52,404 nucleotides of DNA, from contig JAVBSC010000010.1 in the NCBI GenBank assembly GCA_031547305.1, positions 1 through 52,404 on the forward strand, given 5' to 3'. Position 1 is the stretch's first letter; every line of letters starts with the position of its first letter. The DNA is from JAVBSC01 sp031547305 (GTDB lineage: Bacteria; Desulfobacterota; Desulfovibrionia; Desulfovibrionales; Desulfovibrionaceae). A program made the position numbers and the translations under genes. A model generated the notes under the pieces. That model had not been told where the DNA came from, searched no databases, and saw only the letters and a program-made list of their open reading frames with translations. This document shows positions 25,694 to 35,700 of this stretch, piece by piece.

Positions 25694-28222
25694 TTACCTT
25701 ATCAGCTTTTGGACCGCAAGGCTTTTTTGCCTGCTTTTGGCCGTCGCTTTTAGGGCCTCGGCCTTGGCTATCTTTCCCTCAGCCGTCTTTTCGCCCTGTT
25801 GGAAAGCCAGGGCCAGCACATCGCTCAGTTTGACCGCGAAGTTTACCTTGATCTGTTTTAGCAGATCCTTGGGAATATCTTCCAGATCCTTGGAGTTTTG
25901 GTGGGGTATGACCACCTGCTTGATGCCTCTGGCCACGGCGGCCAGGATTTTTTCCTTGATGCCGCCCACGGGAAGCACGCGGCCGCGCAGGGTAAGCTCT
26001 CCGGTCATGCACAGGTCCGGGTTGACCGGCCTGCGGCTCAAGGCGGAGATAATGGCCGTGGCCATGGTCACCCCGGCTGAAGGTCCGTCCTTGGGCGTGG
26101 CCCCGGCCGGCACATGGATGTGCAGGTCCGTGTTTTCGGAAAAGACCGGGTCTATTCCCAGTTCCTCCGCATGGCCGCGGGCGTAGCTTATGGCCGCCTG
26201 GGCGCTTTCCTTCATCACGTCGCCGAGCTGGCCGGTCATGGTTATGCCGCCCTTGCCCTTCATGGTGGAGACTTCCACATTCAGCACCTCGCCGCCGTAA
26301 GGCGTCCAGGCCAGGCCGTGGGCCATGCCGGGAGCGGGCAGGCGGTCCAGTTCGTCGTCAATGAAGCGCGGCGCGCCCAAAAGGTTGTGCGCCATGGCCT
26401 GGTTGACCTTGAACGGCCCCTTGGAGCCTTCGGCCTTTTTGCGGGCCAGCTTGCGGCACAGGGTGCCGATTTCTCGCTCCAGATTGCGCAGCCCGGCTTC
26501 GCGGGTGTATTGGGTAACCAGCAGGGACAGCACTTCGTCGTCCAGGCGCACGTCGTTCGGCTTCAGGCCGTTTTCCTCGGTCTGGCGTTTAATCAGAAAG
26601 CGTTTGGCTATGGCAAGTTTTTCCTGCATGGTGTACCCAGGCAGGCGGATGATTTCCATGCGATCCTGCAACGGGCCGGGAATGGTGTCCAGGTGATTGG
26701 CCGTGCAGATGAACATGACCTTGGACAGATCAAAGGGCACGTTCAGGTAATGGTCGCTGAAGGAGAAGTTCTGTTCCGGGTCCAGCACTTCCAGCAGGGC
26801 GGACGAGGGGTCGCCCCGGAAGTCCGAGCCGAGTTTATCCACTTCGTCCAGCATGATCACCGGGTTGCGCGTGCCGGCCTGCTTGATGGCCTGGATTATC
26901 CGGCCGGGCAGGGCGCCAACGTAAGTGCGGCGATGCCCGCGAATTTCCGCTTCGTCGCGCATGCCGCCCAAGGACATGCGGGTGAACTTGCGGCCCATGG
27001 CCCTGGCTATGGAGCGCCCCAGGCTGGTTTTGCCCACGCCGGGAGGCCCCACAAAGCAGAGGATCGGGCCTTTTGATTTGGGGTTGAGTTTGCGCACGGA
27101 CAGGTATTCAAGAATGCGATCCTTGACCTTGTCCAGGCCGTAATGGTCCTCGTCCAGGATGGTCTTGGCCTTGAGGATGTCTAGGGTGTCGCGCGAAAGC
27201 TTCTTCCATGGCAGTTCGGCGATCCATTCCAGGTAGGTGCGCAATACCGCGGATTCCGAGGAGTCAGCATGCGTGTTGGCCAGACGGCGGAACTGTTTGT
27301 CCACCTCTTTTTTTACCTCGGTCGGCGGGTCAGCCTTGTCCAGGGCCTGACGCAGGTCTTCCAGGTCGTTTCCCTCAGGTCCGGCATCGCCAAGCTCCTT
27401 GCGGATGGCCTTGAGCTGCTCGCGCAGGAAGTATTCCCGCTGAGCTTTGTCCATACCTTCGCGGGCGCTTTCCTGAATATGCATCTGCATGGAGGCCACT
27501 TCCACCTCTTTGGCCAGGTGGTTGTTCACCAGGGCTAGGCGCTGCACCGGGTCCAGGCATTCCAGGATCTCCTGGGCGTCCGAGGTTTTCAGGCGCAGGT
27601 TGGCGGCGATGAGATCCGCCAGCCGGCCAGGATGCTCCACCCCGGCCAGCACGGTGCTCACGTCCGGCGAGGCCATGCCGCGCATGGCCAGGATTTTTTC
27701 GCTCTGTTCGCGGGCCGCCCTGAGCATGGCCTCCACTTCCAGGCTTGCCGGGTGCTCTTCGCGCTCGCGGATTTCGTCGATGCGGGATTCCAGGTAGTTG
27801 TTCTTTTTTTCTATGCTTAAAGCCTTGGCCCGGCTGATGCCTTGAACCAGGAGCTTCAGGCGTCCGTCCGGCATTTTGAGCATGCGCATGATCATGACCA
27901 CCGTGCCGGTCTGGTGCAGATTTTCCGGCTCCGGGTTTTCCACGGATTCTTCCTTCTGGGTGAGCACCAGCATATAGCGGCTGCCGTTCAGGGCCGCGTC
28001 CACGGCCTGTACGGAAGGTTCCCGGCCCACAAAGAGCGGCAGGATCATGTAGTTGAATATGACTACGTCGCGCACGGGCAAAACCGGCAGTACCGTTGGT
28101 ATTTCGCCGTTCTGCGGCCCGGAGGCGTCCTGGATGTCGCGCACGGGAATCTGCCCGGCGGAGGCGGATTCTTCCGCATCCTCAACCGGGGCTGATGGAT
28201 TGTTATGTTCAGAGTCGTTCAT
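25694..28222 (-). CDS. lon: ATP-dependent protease Lon
   Basis: 842 residues. The N-terminal substrate domain begins near LPVLPVRDVVIFNYMILPLFVGRE. The AAA+ module has GPPGVGKTS near 392 and the proteolytic domain has the catalytic serine in KDGPSAGVTMATA near 714 with its lysine partner about 43 residues later. It degrades misfolded and regulatory proteins in the cytoplasm. The ATG at 28222 is preferred to an upstream TTG/GTG extension because gagg precedes it and the first 40 residues are already a non-conserved polar leader. A Lys/Ala-rich C-terminal tail follows the usual end. It is last in the leuS-lptE-holA-radC-lon run. Confidence 0.96.
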   Translation of the reverse strand: MNDSEHNNPSAPVEDAEESASAGQIPVRDIQDASGPQNGEIPTVLPVLPVRDVVIFNYMILPLFVGREPSVQAVDAALNGSRYMLVLTQKEESVENPEPENLHQTGTVVMIMRMLKMPDGRLKLLVQGISRAKALSIEKKNNYLESRIDEIREREEHPASLEVEAMLRAAREQSEKILAMRGMASPDVSTVLAGVEHPGRLADLIAANLRLKTSDAQEILECLDPVQRLALVNNHLAKEVEVASMQMHIQESAREGMDKAQREYFLREQLKAIRKELGDAGPEGNDLEDLRQALDKADPPTEVKKEVDKQFRRLANTHADSSESAVLRTYLEWIAELPWKKLSRDTLDILKAKTILDEDHYGLDKVKDRILEYLSVRKLNPKSKGPILCFVGPPGVGKTSLGRSIARAMGRKFTRMSLGGMRDEAEIRGHRRTYVGALPGRIIQAIKQAGTRNPVIMLDEVDKLGSDFRGDPSSALLEVLDPEQNFSFSDHYLNVPFDLSKVMFICTANHLDTIPGPLQDRMEIIRLPGYTMQEKLAIAKRFLIKRQTEENGLKPNDVRLDDEVLSLLVTQYTREAGLRNLEREIGTLCRKLARKKAEGSKGPFKVNQAMAHNLLGAPRFIDDELDRLPAPGMAHGLAWTPYGGEVLNVEVSTMKGKGGITMTGQLGDVMKESAQAAISYARGHAEELGIDPVFSENTDLHIHVPAGATPKDGPSAGVTMATAIISALSRRPVNPDLCMTGELTLRGRVLPVGGIKEKILAAVARGIKQVVIPHQNSKDLEDIPKDLLKQIKVNFAVKLSDVLALAFQQGEKTAEGKIAKAEALKATAKSRQKSLAVQKLIR

Positions 28223-28262
28223 GGCTAACCTCGATAAAGAGTATTTCCGAATCAGCTTACAT

Positions 28263-28928
28263 TTAAATAAGTCCGTCCTGGTGCAGGCTGTAACATGATT
28301 CATCTGTGACGATGATGTGGTCGATCAACCTGATGTTCATGGTCAGAGCGGCCTTTTCCAACTCCTTGGTCATATTCAGATCCAGCCCGGAAGGCCCCTT
28401 GTTTCCGCCTGGGTGGTTATGCACCAGAATAATCGCGGAGGCTGTAAGCTTGAGGGCGCGCGCCACAATGTCCCTGGGGTAGATGGGCGTTGTGTTCACG
28501 CTGCCCTTGGAGGCCCGTTCCCAGTGCAACAAATTGTTGCTGTTGTCCAAAAACGCGACCCAGACCTCCTCGTGCGGGCATCCGGCCAGACGCTGCCTGG
28601 CCATGGCGGCCACGGCGGACGGCGAAGCCAGAACTTCCCGCAAAAGTAATGGCGAGGCGCTGTGTCTGGCCATTACTTCCCTTAAGAGCACCCAGTACGC
28701 TGCCACAGACGGCCCGAATCCCTCCAGGCTTAGAAGCTGTTCAGGCTTGGCTTCCAGCACCCCCCGGATGCTTTTGAAGCGCTCCAGCAAGTCCTTGGCC
28801 AGCGGCTTGGTATCCCTGCGGAGCAGAACATGGCCGAGCAACAGTTCTAATACTTCATAATCGTTAAGCTTATGTGGCTCATCCAGCATACGCTCGCGCA
28901 GACGTTTTCTATGGCCCGTATGGTGCAT
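28263..28928 (-). CDS. radC: RadC-family JAB/MPN-domain protein
   Basis: 221 residues. The N-terminus RKRLRERMLDEP and the helix-hairpin-helix region (LLSLEGFGPSVAAYW) precede the RadC domain with its JAMM-type metal motif VHNHPGGNKGPSGLD near 170-185. RadC proteins are widespread; a DNA-repair role was proposed but is not proven, and the metal site suggests a hydrolase. It lies between holA and lon in the same direction. Confidence 0.9.
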   Translation of the reverse strand: MHHTGHRKRLRERMLDEPHKLNDYEVLELLLGHVLLRRDTKPLAKDLLERFKSIRGVLEAKPEQLLSLEGFGPSVAAYWVLLREVMARHSASPLLLREVLASPSAVAAMARQRLAGCPHEEVWVAFLDNSNNLLHWERASKGSVNTTPIYPRDIVARALKLTASAIILVHNHPGGNKGPSGLDLNMTKELEKAALTMNIRLIDHIIVTDESCYSLHQDGLI

Positions 28929-28976
28929 GTTAGGTGAATGTTAAGGAGTATTTAGAAAGATGCAAGGGGGAAAAGC

Positions 28977-29963
28977 CTAATTGGATCTGCCGAACAGCCG
29001 GAAGAGGTCGGCCAGCAGGAGTTCCTGGGCCTGATCCGGACTGGCTTCGCCGGTTTTAACACTTTTGTCCGCCCGCAGGGCGAGATCCCAGATTCTGGCC
29101 AAGCCTGGGTAGCCGAGGCCGCGCGCCAGGCTTTTGGCCTGGGCAATGGCCTGGGGAGGCAAAAAGACCGGCTCTCCGGATAAAATCTGCCACAGGATTC
29201 TGGCTTCGCGCAAAAGCATGCCCAGAAAGGAGAAAAGATTGCGTTCAGACCCCTGGGCGTCCTTGAAGTATTGCTCCCAGACCGCGGCCGGATTGTCGCC
29301 GCGCTGAATTAAACGAATAAAGGTAAAAATGTCCAGATCCCGGCTGGCGGTGAGCAGCTCGGCGGCTTCCGGCCTGATGCTCCCGTCTTTGGAAGCCAGG
29401 GCCAGCTTGGACATTTCCAGCCCGATGGCCGTGGCGTCTCTGGGCATGACCCGGCTTAAGGCTTCCGGAGCGCCGCTTGCCATGGTCAGCCCCAGCCGTT
29501 GCGCTTCCGCTTTTATGAAACCGGGGAGCTCCCCCTGCCCCAGGCCCGGCAGGCCTTCCAACCAGCCCTGTTTTTCCGCGAAGGCCAGGCACCCGAGCTT
29601 GGCGATGTGGGCCGGAATTTTCGGTTTGCCCTTTTCAAAATCCACTTCCAGAAAAATAAAGGGCCAGACCGCATCGTTGCGGCGGCCCAGAGCCTGGGAA
29701 AGCTCCCGCCACTCTGCCGCCGGCAGGGCCTGGGCCTGGCGTAGAACCAGAGCCTTGGGCGCGGCGAACAGCCCCTGTAGGGTCAGAGCCTCCCAGAACT
29801 CCGCGGGCAAACCTTCGTCCGCCCAGAAGACCCGGCGCTCCCAGGCTTCCTGGGCAGGCCAGGCGGCCAGAAGCTCTTCCGCCCGGCGGCGCAGGAGCAT
29901 GCTGTCCGGCCCGGCGCAGATGCTGAACCCCGGCCGTTTTGGGGGCGCATTGTTTGTCAGCAT
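28977..29963 (-). CDS. holA: DNA polymerase III subunit delta
   Basis: 328 residues. It fits the delta clamp-loader subunit by its order between lptE and radC and by features such as FYLCxGP-like FSICAGPDSMLLRRRAEELL at the N-terminus, the middle LSRVMPRDATAIGLEMSKLAL segment and a final helical domain with LARGLGYPGLARIWDLALRAD. Delta opens the sliding clamp within the clamp loader. Sequence conservation in this family is low, so context adds weight. It follows lptE after only 3 bases. Confidence 0.82.
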   Translation of the reverse strand: MLTNNAPPKRPGFSICAGPDSMLLRRRAEELLAAWPAQEAWERRVFWADEGLPAEFWEALTLQGLFAAPKALVLRQAQALPAAEWRELSQALGRRNDAVWPFIFLEVDFEKGKPKIPAHIAKLGCLAFAEKQGWLEGLPGLGQGELPGFIKAEAQRLGLTMASGAPEALSRVMPRDATAIGLEMSKLALASKDGSIRPEAAELLTASRDLDIFTFIRLIQRGDNPAAVWEQYFKDAQGSERNLFSFLGMLLREARILWQILSGEPVFLPPQAIAQAKSLARGLGYPGLARIWDLALRADKSVKTGEASPDQAQELLLADLFRLFGRSN

Positions 29964-29966
29964 AGC

Positions 29967-30485
29967 CTAAAAAGTCTGGCGCATCCGGTCGATCAACTGG
30001 CGCGCGATCAATACGGACAACTCTTCCGCCGCGCCGCGCTCGTCGTTCGATTCAAAGGTATCGGCGTAGCTCAACAGCCCGGAGCGCCAGACTTCCGTGC
30101 TGCCGCCGCCCTGATAGATTATCGCCTCCAGGGTCATGTTGCCGGTGAACATCAGGGTGGTTTCATTTTTTCCGTACACCCAGCTGCGCATGGTGAAGGC
30201 CTTGACCACTATGCGCATATCGTAATCCGCCTGGCCGCTGTCCACCCATTTGGCCAGATGCCGGGCGCCGATCTCGTCCCTGATGTTGGTGCGCAGCATG
30301 TGCCCCAGCCAGGGATACATGGTGGGCTGTTCCACGGACTTGATCTTGAGCGTTTTCTCGCCTTCGCCGATCACGCTTGGCATGTCCGCCCCAAGCTGAT
30401 AGCCGCAGCCGGACAGGGCAAGGAACAGAACGGTCATAGTCAGACGGCGCAGGGCCGCCAAAGATGATTTATTTCGCCACGACAT
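29967..30485 (-). CDS. lptE: LPS-assembly lipoprotein LptE
   Basis: About 172 residues from ATG 30485. A lipoprotein signal (VLFLALSGCGYQL) is followed by the typical LptE pattern of short strands (KTLKIKSVEQPTMYPWLGHMLRTNIRDEI and the final LIARQLIDRM helix). LptE plugs the LptD barrel that inserts lipopolysaccharide in the outer membrane. The gene overlaps the 3' end of leuS by 17 bases. ATG at 30485 follows ggggaaac; an alternative internal start at 30437 would give the shorter signal peptide. Its place between leuS and holA is conserved in many Gram-negative bacteria. Confidence 0.85.
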   Translation of the reverse strand: MSWRNKSSLAALRRLTMTVLFLALSGCGYQLGADMPSVIGEGEKTLKIKSVEQPTMYPWLGHMLRTNIRDEIGARHLAKWVDSGQADYDMRIVVKAFTMRSWVYGKNETTLMFTGNMTLEAIIYQGGGSTEVWRSGLLSYADTFESNDERGAAEELSVLIARQLIDRMRQTF

Positions 30486-32958
30486 TGACGAGTTTCCCCG
30501 GCACAACCAGCACTTTCCGCACGGTCAGGCCTTTCAGATGTTTAGCCACGTTCGGCTCGGCCAGCGCGGCCGCTTCCACGGCGTTTTTGTCCGCGTCGGC
30601 CGGCAGTTCAAGCTTGCCGCGCAGTTTGCCGTTTACCTGCACAACCACAGTGAGCATGGATTTGACGAGGGCGTCTTGCCTGTACACCGGCCAGGGGCGG
30701 CTGGAAACAGCGCCGCTAAAGCCCAGCAGTTGCCAGATTTCCTCGCACAAATGCGGAGTGACCGGAGAAAGGAGCGCCAGGACGGAGGCAATGGCCGAAG
30801 CCAGAACCTTGCGGCCGGGTTCGCTTTGCAAAAGTTCTTCCTTGGCCGGGTATAGCGCGTTGACCAGTTCCATAATCGCGGCGATGGCCGTGTTGAACTG
30901 GAAACGGTTGTTAATGTCGTCCCCGGCTTTTTTGACTGTGGCGTGCTCCTTGTAGCGGATTTCGCGGGCCGGATCGCTCTGGGCGTCTTCAGGCAGGGAA
31001 GAGCAGGGCTCCATGACCGGAAGCCTGTCCGGCAAATCCTCGCACAGGCGCCAGACGCGGCCAACAAAGCGGAATGCGCCCTCAATGCCGGATTCCGTCC
31101 AGTCAAAGTCGCGCTCCGGCGGAGCGGCGAACAGGCAGAACAGGCGCACCGTGTCCGCTCCGTACCTGGCGATCATTTCCGTGGGATCCACCACATTGCC
31201 CTTGGATTTGCTCATCTTGGCCCCGCCCATGAGCACCATGCCCTGGGTGAGCAGATTGGCGAACGGCTCGCTAAGCTTCATGAAGCCGCAGTCCGTAAGG
31301 GCCTTCATAAAGAAACGGGAATACAGAAGGTGCAGGATGGCGTGCTCCACCCCGCCGATGTACTGATCCACGGGCAGCCAGTACTTAAGGGATTCCTGGT
31401 CGAACGGCGCGTCGCTTTTTTGCGGGCTGGTGTAGCGGGCGAAGTACCAGGAGGACTCAACGAAGGTGTCCATGGTGTCGGTTTCCCGCCGGCCCCTGCC
31501 GCCGCATTTCGGGCAGGCGCATTCGTAAAAGGACGGGGTTTCCGGCAGGGGGGAACGGCCGTCCGGGTTGATTTTCAGATCCAGAGGCAGAACCACCGGC
31601 AGGTTCTCCTCTTTTTCCGGAACCAGGCCGCAGGAATCGCAGTAGACCACCGGAATGGGCGCGCCCCAGTAACGCTGGCGCGAGATGTTCCAGTCCCGCA
31701 GCCGCCAGCTTACGGTGCTTTTGCCCTTGCCGCGCGCCTCCAGCCATTCCGCTATGCGCTTTTTGCCGGTTTCATTATCCAGGCCGTCAAACTGCCCGGA
31801 ATTTACCATGACGCCGGGGCCGGTGTCCGCTTCGGCCATGTCAGCCGGATTTTGCGGCCGGCCTTCGGATTTTATGACCACCCGCACAGGCAGCTTGTAC
31901 TTGGCCGCGAACTCAAAGTCGCGTTGGTCGTGGGCCGGAACGCCCATGACCGCGCCGGTGCCGTATTCCGCCAGCACGAAGTTGGCCACCCATATGGGCA
32001 TGCGCTCGCCAGTGAGCGGGTTGACGCAGTAAGCTCCGGTGAACAGACCTTCCTTTTCCAGGGCGTCGGACCCCAGGACCGCCCGGTTCATGGAACGCTG
32101 CTTGTCCGCGAAGGCGCGCACCGCTTCGGCTTGCGGTTTGCCCTGGATCAGCTTTTCCACCAGGGGGTGTTCCGGGGCCATGCTCATGAAGGTGGCCCCG
32201 AAAACAGTGTCCGGCCTGGTGGTGAACACCGGCACTTCTTCCGACAGATCCTCTAGGGCGAAGCGGATTTCCGCGCCCTGGGATTTGCCGATCCAGTTCC
32301 GCTGCATGGCTACGACGCGTTCCGGCCAGCCCTGGACCAGGAGATCCAGGTCCTTGAGCAGTTCTTCCGCGTAACGGGTGATGCGCACAAACCACTGGGT
32401 GAGCTCTTTTTGTTCCACTTGGGAATCGCAACGCCAGCACAAGCCCTCCACCACCTGCTCGTTGGCCAGCACGGTGTTGCAGCTCGGGCACCAGTTCTGG
32501 GCCGCCTTTTTGCGGTAAATGAGATCTTTTTCCAGAAAACGCAGGAAGAAAAGCTGTTCCCAGCGGTAGTATTCCGGGGTGCAGGTGGCCACTTCCCGCC
32601 GCCAGTCGTAGGAATAGCCCAGGCGCTTAAGCTGGGCTTTCATGTTTTCAATGTTGGCGAAGGTCCATTTGGCCGGGTGGGTGTTATTTTTGATGGCCGC
32701 GTTTTCCGCCGGCAGGCCGAAGGCGTCCCAGCCCATGGGATGAAGCACGTTATAGCCCTGCATGCGCCGCAGGCGGGCCAGCACGTCGCCTATGGAATAG
32801 TTGCGCACGTGCCCCATATGGATGTTGCCCGAAGGGTAGGGGAACATTTCCAGGCAGTAGAACTTGGGTTTTCCGCCGCCGTGATCGCAGTTGAAGGCGC
32901 CTTCCTTCTGCCAGATTTCCTGCCATTTGGCTTCTATGGCCTGGGGATCATATCTCAT
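30469..32958 (-). CDS. leuS: Leucyl-tRNA synthetase
   Basis: 829 residues, a normal bacterial length. The class I signatures are clear: PYPSGNIHMGHVRNY (HIGH region) near 40 and KMSKSKGNVV near 583. The editing domain (TRPDTVFGATFM near 245) and an intact zinc-type Cys pair region (CPSCNTV, CWRCDS) are present. It charges tRNA-Leu. It starts the leftward operon leuS-lptE-holA-radC-lon; a tRNA-Leu gene sits at the other end of the same run. Confidence 0.97.
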   Translation of the reverse strand: MRYDPQAIEAKWQEIWQKEGAFNCDHGGGKPKFYCLEMFPYPSGNIHMGHVRNYSIGDVLARLRRMQGYNVLHPMGWDAFGLPAENAAIKNNTHPAKWTFANIENMKAQLKRLGYSYDWRREVATCTPEYYRWEQLFFLRFLEKDLIYRKKAAQNWCPSCNTVLANEQVVEGLCWRCDSQVEQKELTQWFVRITRYAEELLKDLDLLVQGWPERVVAMQRNWIGKSQGAEIRFALEDLSEEVPVFTTRPDTVFGATFMSMAPEHPLVEKLIQGKPQAEAVRAFADKQRSMNRAVLGSDALEKEGLFTGAYCVNPLTGERMPIWVANFVLAEYGTGAVMGVPAHDQRDFEFAAKYKLPVRVVIKSEGRPQNPADMAEADTGPGVMVNSGQFDGLDNETGKKRIAEWLEARGKGKSTVSWRLRDWNISRQRYWGAPIPVVYCDSCGLVPEKEENLPVVLPLDLKINPDGRSPLPETPSFYECACPKCGGRGRRETDTMDTFVESSWYFARYTSPQKSDAPFDQESLKYWLPVDQYIGGVEHAILHLLYSRFFMKALTDCGFMKLSEPFANLLTQGMVLMGGAKMSKSKGNVVDPTEMIARYGADTVRLFCLFAAPPERDFDWTESGIEGAFRFVGRVWRLCEDLPDRLPVMEPCSSLPEDAQSDPAREIRYKEHATVKKAGDDINNRFQFNTAIAAIMELVNALYPAKEELLQSEPGRKVLASAIASVLALLSPVTPHLCEEIWQLLGFSGAVSSRPWPVYRQDALVKSMLTVVVQVNGKLRGKLELPADADKNAVEAAALAEPNVAKHLKGLTVRKVLVVPGKLVNVVAK

Positions 32959-33054
32959 GCTCTGGTGTGTTCCTTATATGGGAGAATCATTAACAAGCGC
33001 TTTGATCAACTCTGCTTATACCAAGAGGCATGCGGCCGCAAGTATGGAAAAAGC

Positions 33055-34701
33055 TCAGCTCTTGGGAATAGCCACGTCCACGGCCAGTTTGTAGCCGCGA
33101 ATCTGGCTGGAGTTCATCACGTCCATGATTTCTTCCGCGTGTTTTTCCGGCACTTCCACAAAAGAGAAGCGGTCGCGGATTTCTATGGCTCCCACCAGGC
33201 GGCCCGGCATGCCGGTTTCTCCGGCTATGGCCCCCACGATGTCCCTGGGCGTGACCTTCATTTTATGCCCCACATTCATGAACAGGCGGACCATGCCGTT
33301 TTGCGGGCCGTCTTTGGGGTCGCTTTTTTTGCCGTTCCTTGCCGCGGCCTCTTTGCCGCCCGTCCGGCGGCGTTTTTCTTCCGGCTCTTCGGCCTGCTGC
33401 TCCGGGAACCCCAGATCCCGCTGGAGCAGGTTTTTAAGCAGGGCGGCGGCCATTTCCATGCTGGTGAAATCCTCGTCCAAAAAGCCTTCCACCATGTTCA
33501 CATAGCGGTCCAGGTTGCCGGCTTGCAGGGTTTTGCGCACCTGGTCCAGGATTTGAGTTGTTTTTACCGTGACCACGTCGCGCGGGGTGGGCACCTGGCT
33601 CTGCACGATATGCGCCTTTGTGTAGCGCATGATGTCGCGCAGCTTGTGGTGCTCGCGGGCGCAGACAAAAGTGAAGGCTTTGCCGCTGCGTCCGGCCCGG
33701 CCGGTACGGCCGATGCGGTGCACGTAATTTTCCACGTCGTTGGGAATGTCGTAGTTGATGACAGCGTCCACGTCTTCCACGTCTATGCCGCGCGCGGCTA
33801 CGTCCGTGGCCACCAGAATTTCCAGCCCGCCGCTGCGGAAACGTCCCATGACCCTGTCCCGCTGCGTCTGCGAAAGGTTCCCGTGCAGGCCGTCGGCCTG
33901 AAAACCGCGCAATTGCAGTTGTGCTGTGAGCTCGTCAACGCCGCGCTTGGTGGAGCAGAACACAATGGCCTTGCGCAGGCCGCTGGCGTCCAGCAGGCGG
34001 CCCAGGGCTTCCATCTTCTGGTGCGGCCGCACTTCAAAGTAAATTTGCTCCACGCTGGGCACGGTCATAAGCTTCTGGGTGATCTTGATGAATTCCGGAT
34101 CCTTCAGAAAGCGCTTGGCCAGTTCCAGAATGGCCGGCGGCATGGTGGCGGAAAAAAAGACCCGCTGCGAACCCTGCGGCGTGTGCTCCAGGATGTGCTC
34201 GATGTCTTCCAGAAAGCCCATGTCCAGCATCTCATCCGCTTCGTCCAGCACGGTCAGGCGCACTTTGGCGAAGTTCAGGGTCTTGCGTTCCATGTGGTCC
34301 ATGATCCGGCCAGGCGTGCCCACCACAATGTGCACGCCTCTGGCCAGGGCCTTAATCTGCCGGTCTATGGGCTGTCCGCCGTAAACCGGCAGCACGAACA
34401 CTCCGCGCTTGCGCGCGGCCAGGGCGCTTATTTCCTCAGCCACCTGAATGGCCAGTTCCCTTGTGGGGCAGAGGATCAGGGCCTGAATTTTTTTTTCGCG
34501 CGGGTCCAGTACCTCCAGAATGGGAATGCCGAAGGCAGCGGTTTTGCCGGTGCCGGTCTGGGCCTGGCCGACAATGTCGCAGCCTTCCATGATGCGTGGA
34601 ATGGCCAGGGCCTGAATGGGCGAGGCTTCCTCAAAGCCCATGTCCTCCACGGCCTTGAGGATTTCTTTGGAAAGCGGCAGGTCTTCAAAGCGAGTGGTCA
34701 T
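33055..34701 (-). CDS. deaD: DEAD-box ATP-dependent RNA helicase (DeaD/CsdA type)
   Basis: 548 residues: the Q motif (FEEASPIQALAIP), AQTGTGKTAAFG, VLDEADEMLDMGF, SAT, and HRIGRTGRAGRSG in the two RecA-like domains. After a Lys/Arg/Glu-rich linker (about 430-460) comes a DbpA-type RNA-binding domain (VGAIAGETGMPGRLVGAIEIRDRFSFVEVP). It unwinds RNA in ribosome assembly and cold adaptation. The start ATG has gggag upstream. Gene symbol by architecture. Confidence 0.9.
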   Translation of the reverse strand: MTTRFEDLPLSKEILKAVEDMGFEEASPIQALAIPRIMEGCDIVGQAQTGTGKTAAFGIPILEVLDPREKKIQALILCPTRELAIQVAEEISALAARKRGVFVLPVYGGQPIDRQIKALARGVHIVVGTPGRIMDHMERKTLNFAKVRLTVLDEADEMLDMGFLEDIEHILEHTPQGSQRVFFSATMPPAILELAKRFLKDPEFIKITQKLMTVPSVEQIYFEVRPHQKMEALGRLLDASGLRKAIVFCSTKRGVDELTAQLQLRGFQADGLHGNLSQTQRDRVMGRFRSGGLEILVATDVAARGIDVEDVDAVINYDIPNDVENYVHRIGRTGRAGRSGKAFTFVCAREHHKLRDIMRYTKAHIVQSQVPTPRDVVTVKTTQILDQVRKTLQAGNLDRYVNMVEGFLDEDFTSMEMAAALLKNLLQRDLGFPEQQAEEPEEKRRRTGGKEAAARNGKKSDPKDGPQNGMVRLFMNVGHKMKVTPRDIVGAIAGETGMPGRLVGAIEIRDRFSFVEVPEKHAEEIMDVMNSSQIRGYKLAVDVAIPKS

Positions 34702-34737
34702 AAATCTCCCGAGACGATATTACATCTCTAAAAGCAG

Positions 34738-34790
34738 TTTGATTTTGAAACGCTCCACTCGTCGTTCACGGCGGGCCAGGCCCGTCTACT
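34738..34790 (-). repeat. Dispersed repeat, copy C
   Basis: The reverse complement of this stretch matches 38353-38406 at about 46 of 54 positions (including ccgccgtgaa and ggagcgtttc). It lies between the helicase and the UPF0173 gene. The core gcgggccaggcccgt is palindromic. Confidence 0.65.
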
Positions 34791-34826
34791 CCACGTGGGC
34801 GCGGAGCCATACTGCATATGTCTCCG

Positions 34827-35537
34827 TTAGAGCATTTCAACTTTGAAATGCTCTATGGTCTGTCCGGGCGCTATCTTGATAAATTTGCAGCCCGGAGTTT
34901 GGGTTTTCAGTTCTTTTTCAAATTCCGCCGTGGACTGGGCCAGGGCCGGGAATGTTCCCCAATGCATGGGAATGACCGCCTTGGCCTTTAACAGTCCGGC
35001 CGCCTTGGCCGCCTGGCGCGCGTCCATGGTAAATATTCCGCCGGCCGGCAAAAGGGCCAGATCTATGGGATAAAGTTCCCCCCATAAAGCCATGTTGCAG
35101 AATATGCCGGTATCGCCGGCATGGTACACGGTAAACCCGCCGGGCAGGCGCACAATGAAGCCGGTGGGCGTGCCGGCCTCGGTGGTGTGGAAAGCTTCGG
35201 TCATGGTCACGGCCGCGCCCTTGTATTCCACAGTCCCGCCAATGTTGAAGCCTATGCCGTTAAGCAAAAGCTCCTGCGGCAAGCCGCGTTCCACCAGTTT
35301 TTCCGCCGCCCCGACCACCGCGCCCAGCATGGCCCGGCTTTCCACGCAAATACGCACGGCATCGCCCGAGTGATCCCCGTGCATGTGGGTGACCAGAACC
35401 AGATCCGGCCTGGCTATGGTGTTCCAGGTACAGCCCGACATCGGGTTGCCTGTGAAGAAGGGATCGATGAGGATATTAAGGTTGTTTTCGGCTATCTGAA
35501 AGTTGGCGTGCCCATGCCAGGTGATGCTTATGCTCAT
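34827..35537 (-). CDS. Metal-dependent hydrolase, UPF0173 family
   Basis: 236 residues of metallo-beta-lactamase fold. It shows ITWHGHANF at the N-terminus, HMHGDHSGD (H-x-H-x-D-H) near 55-63, and later FHTTEAGTPTGFIV, YHAGDTGIF and MHWGTFPAL, which complete the metal site. The family (YtkL-like) is common and its substrate unknown. ATG 35537 is preferred because ggagg lies upstream; the ATG 18 bases earlier lacks one. The last codons form an agagcatttca/tgaaatgctct inverted repeat (34829-34853). Confidence 0.88.
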   Translation of the reverse strand: MSISITWHGHANFQIAENNLNILIDPFFTGNPMSGCTWNTIARPDLVLVTHMHGDHSGDAVRICVESRAMLGAVVGAAEKLVERGLPQELLLNGIGFNIGGTVEYKGAAVTMTEAFHTTEAGTPTGFIVRLPGGFTVYHAGDTGIFCNMALWGELYPIDLALLPAGGIFTMDARQAAKAAGLLKAKAVIPMHWGTFPALAQSTAEFEKELKTQTPGCKFIKIAPGQTIEHFKVEML

Positions 35538-35700
35538 GTTCGGCCTCCCTGTCAATCTTTTACAGTGGATGTTTGCGCCACTATAAATCTTTCAAACGCT
35601 CTGTGGAAGCGTTGAATGCTGGTTTAGATATTTTTGCTTCTCTTCCCGCCCCGGATCGGCTAAAAGGCATTTCAAAATTTCCCCATTTTTTGGAGGCGAA

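Noticed and set aside
33001..33054. Short leader or T-box upstream of leuS
   Set aside because: No specifier loop, T-box sequence or terminator/antiterminator pair is recognisable.
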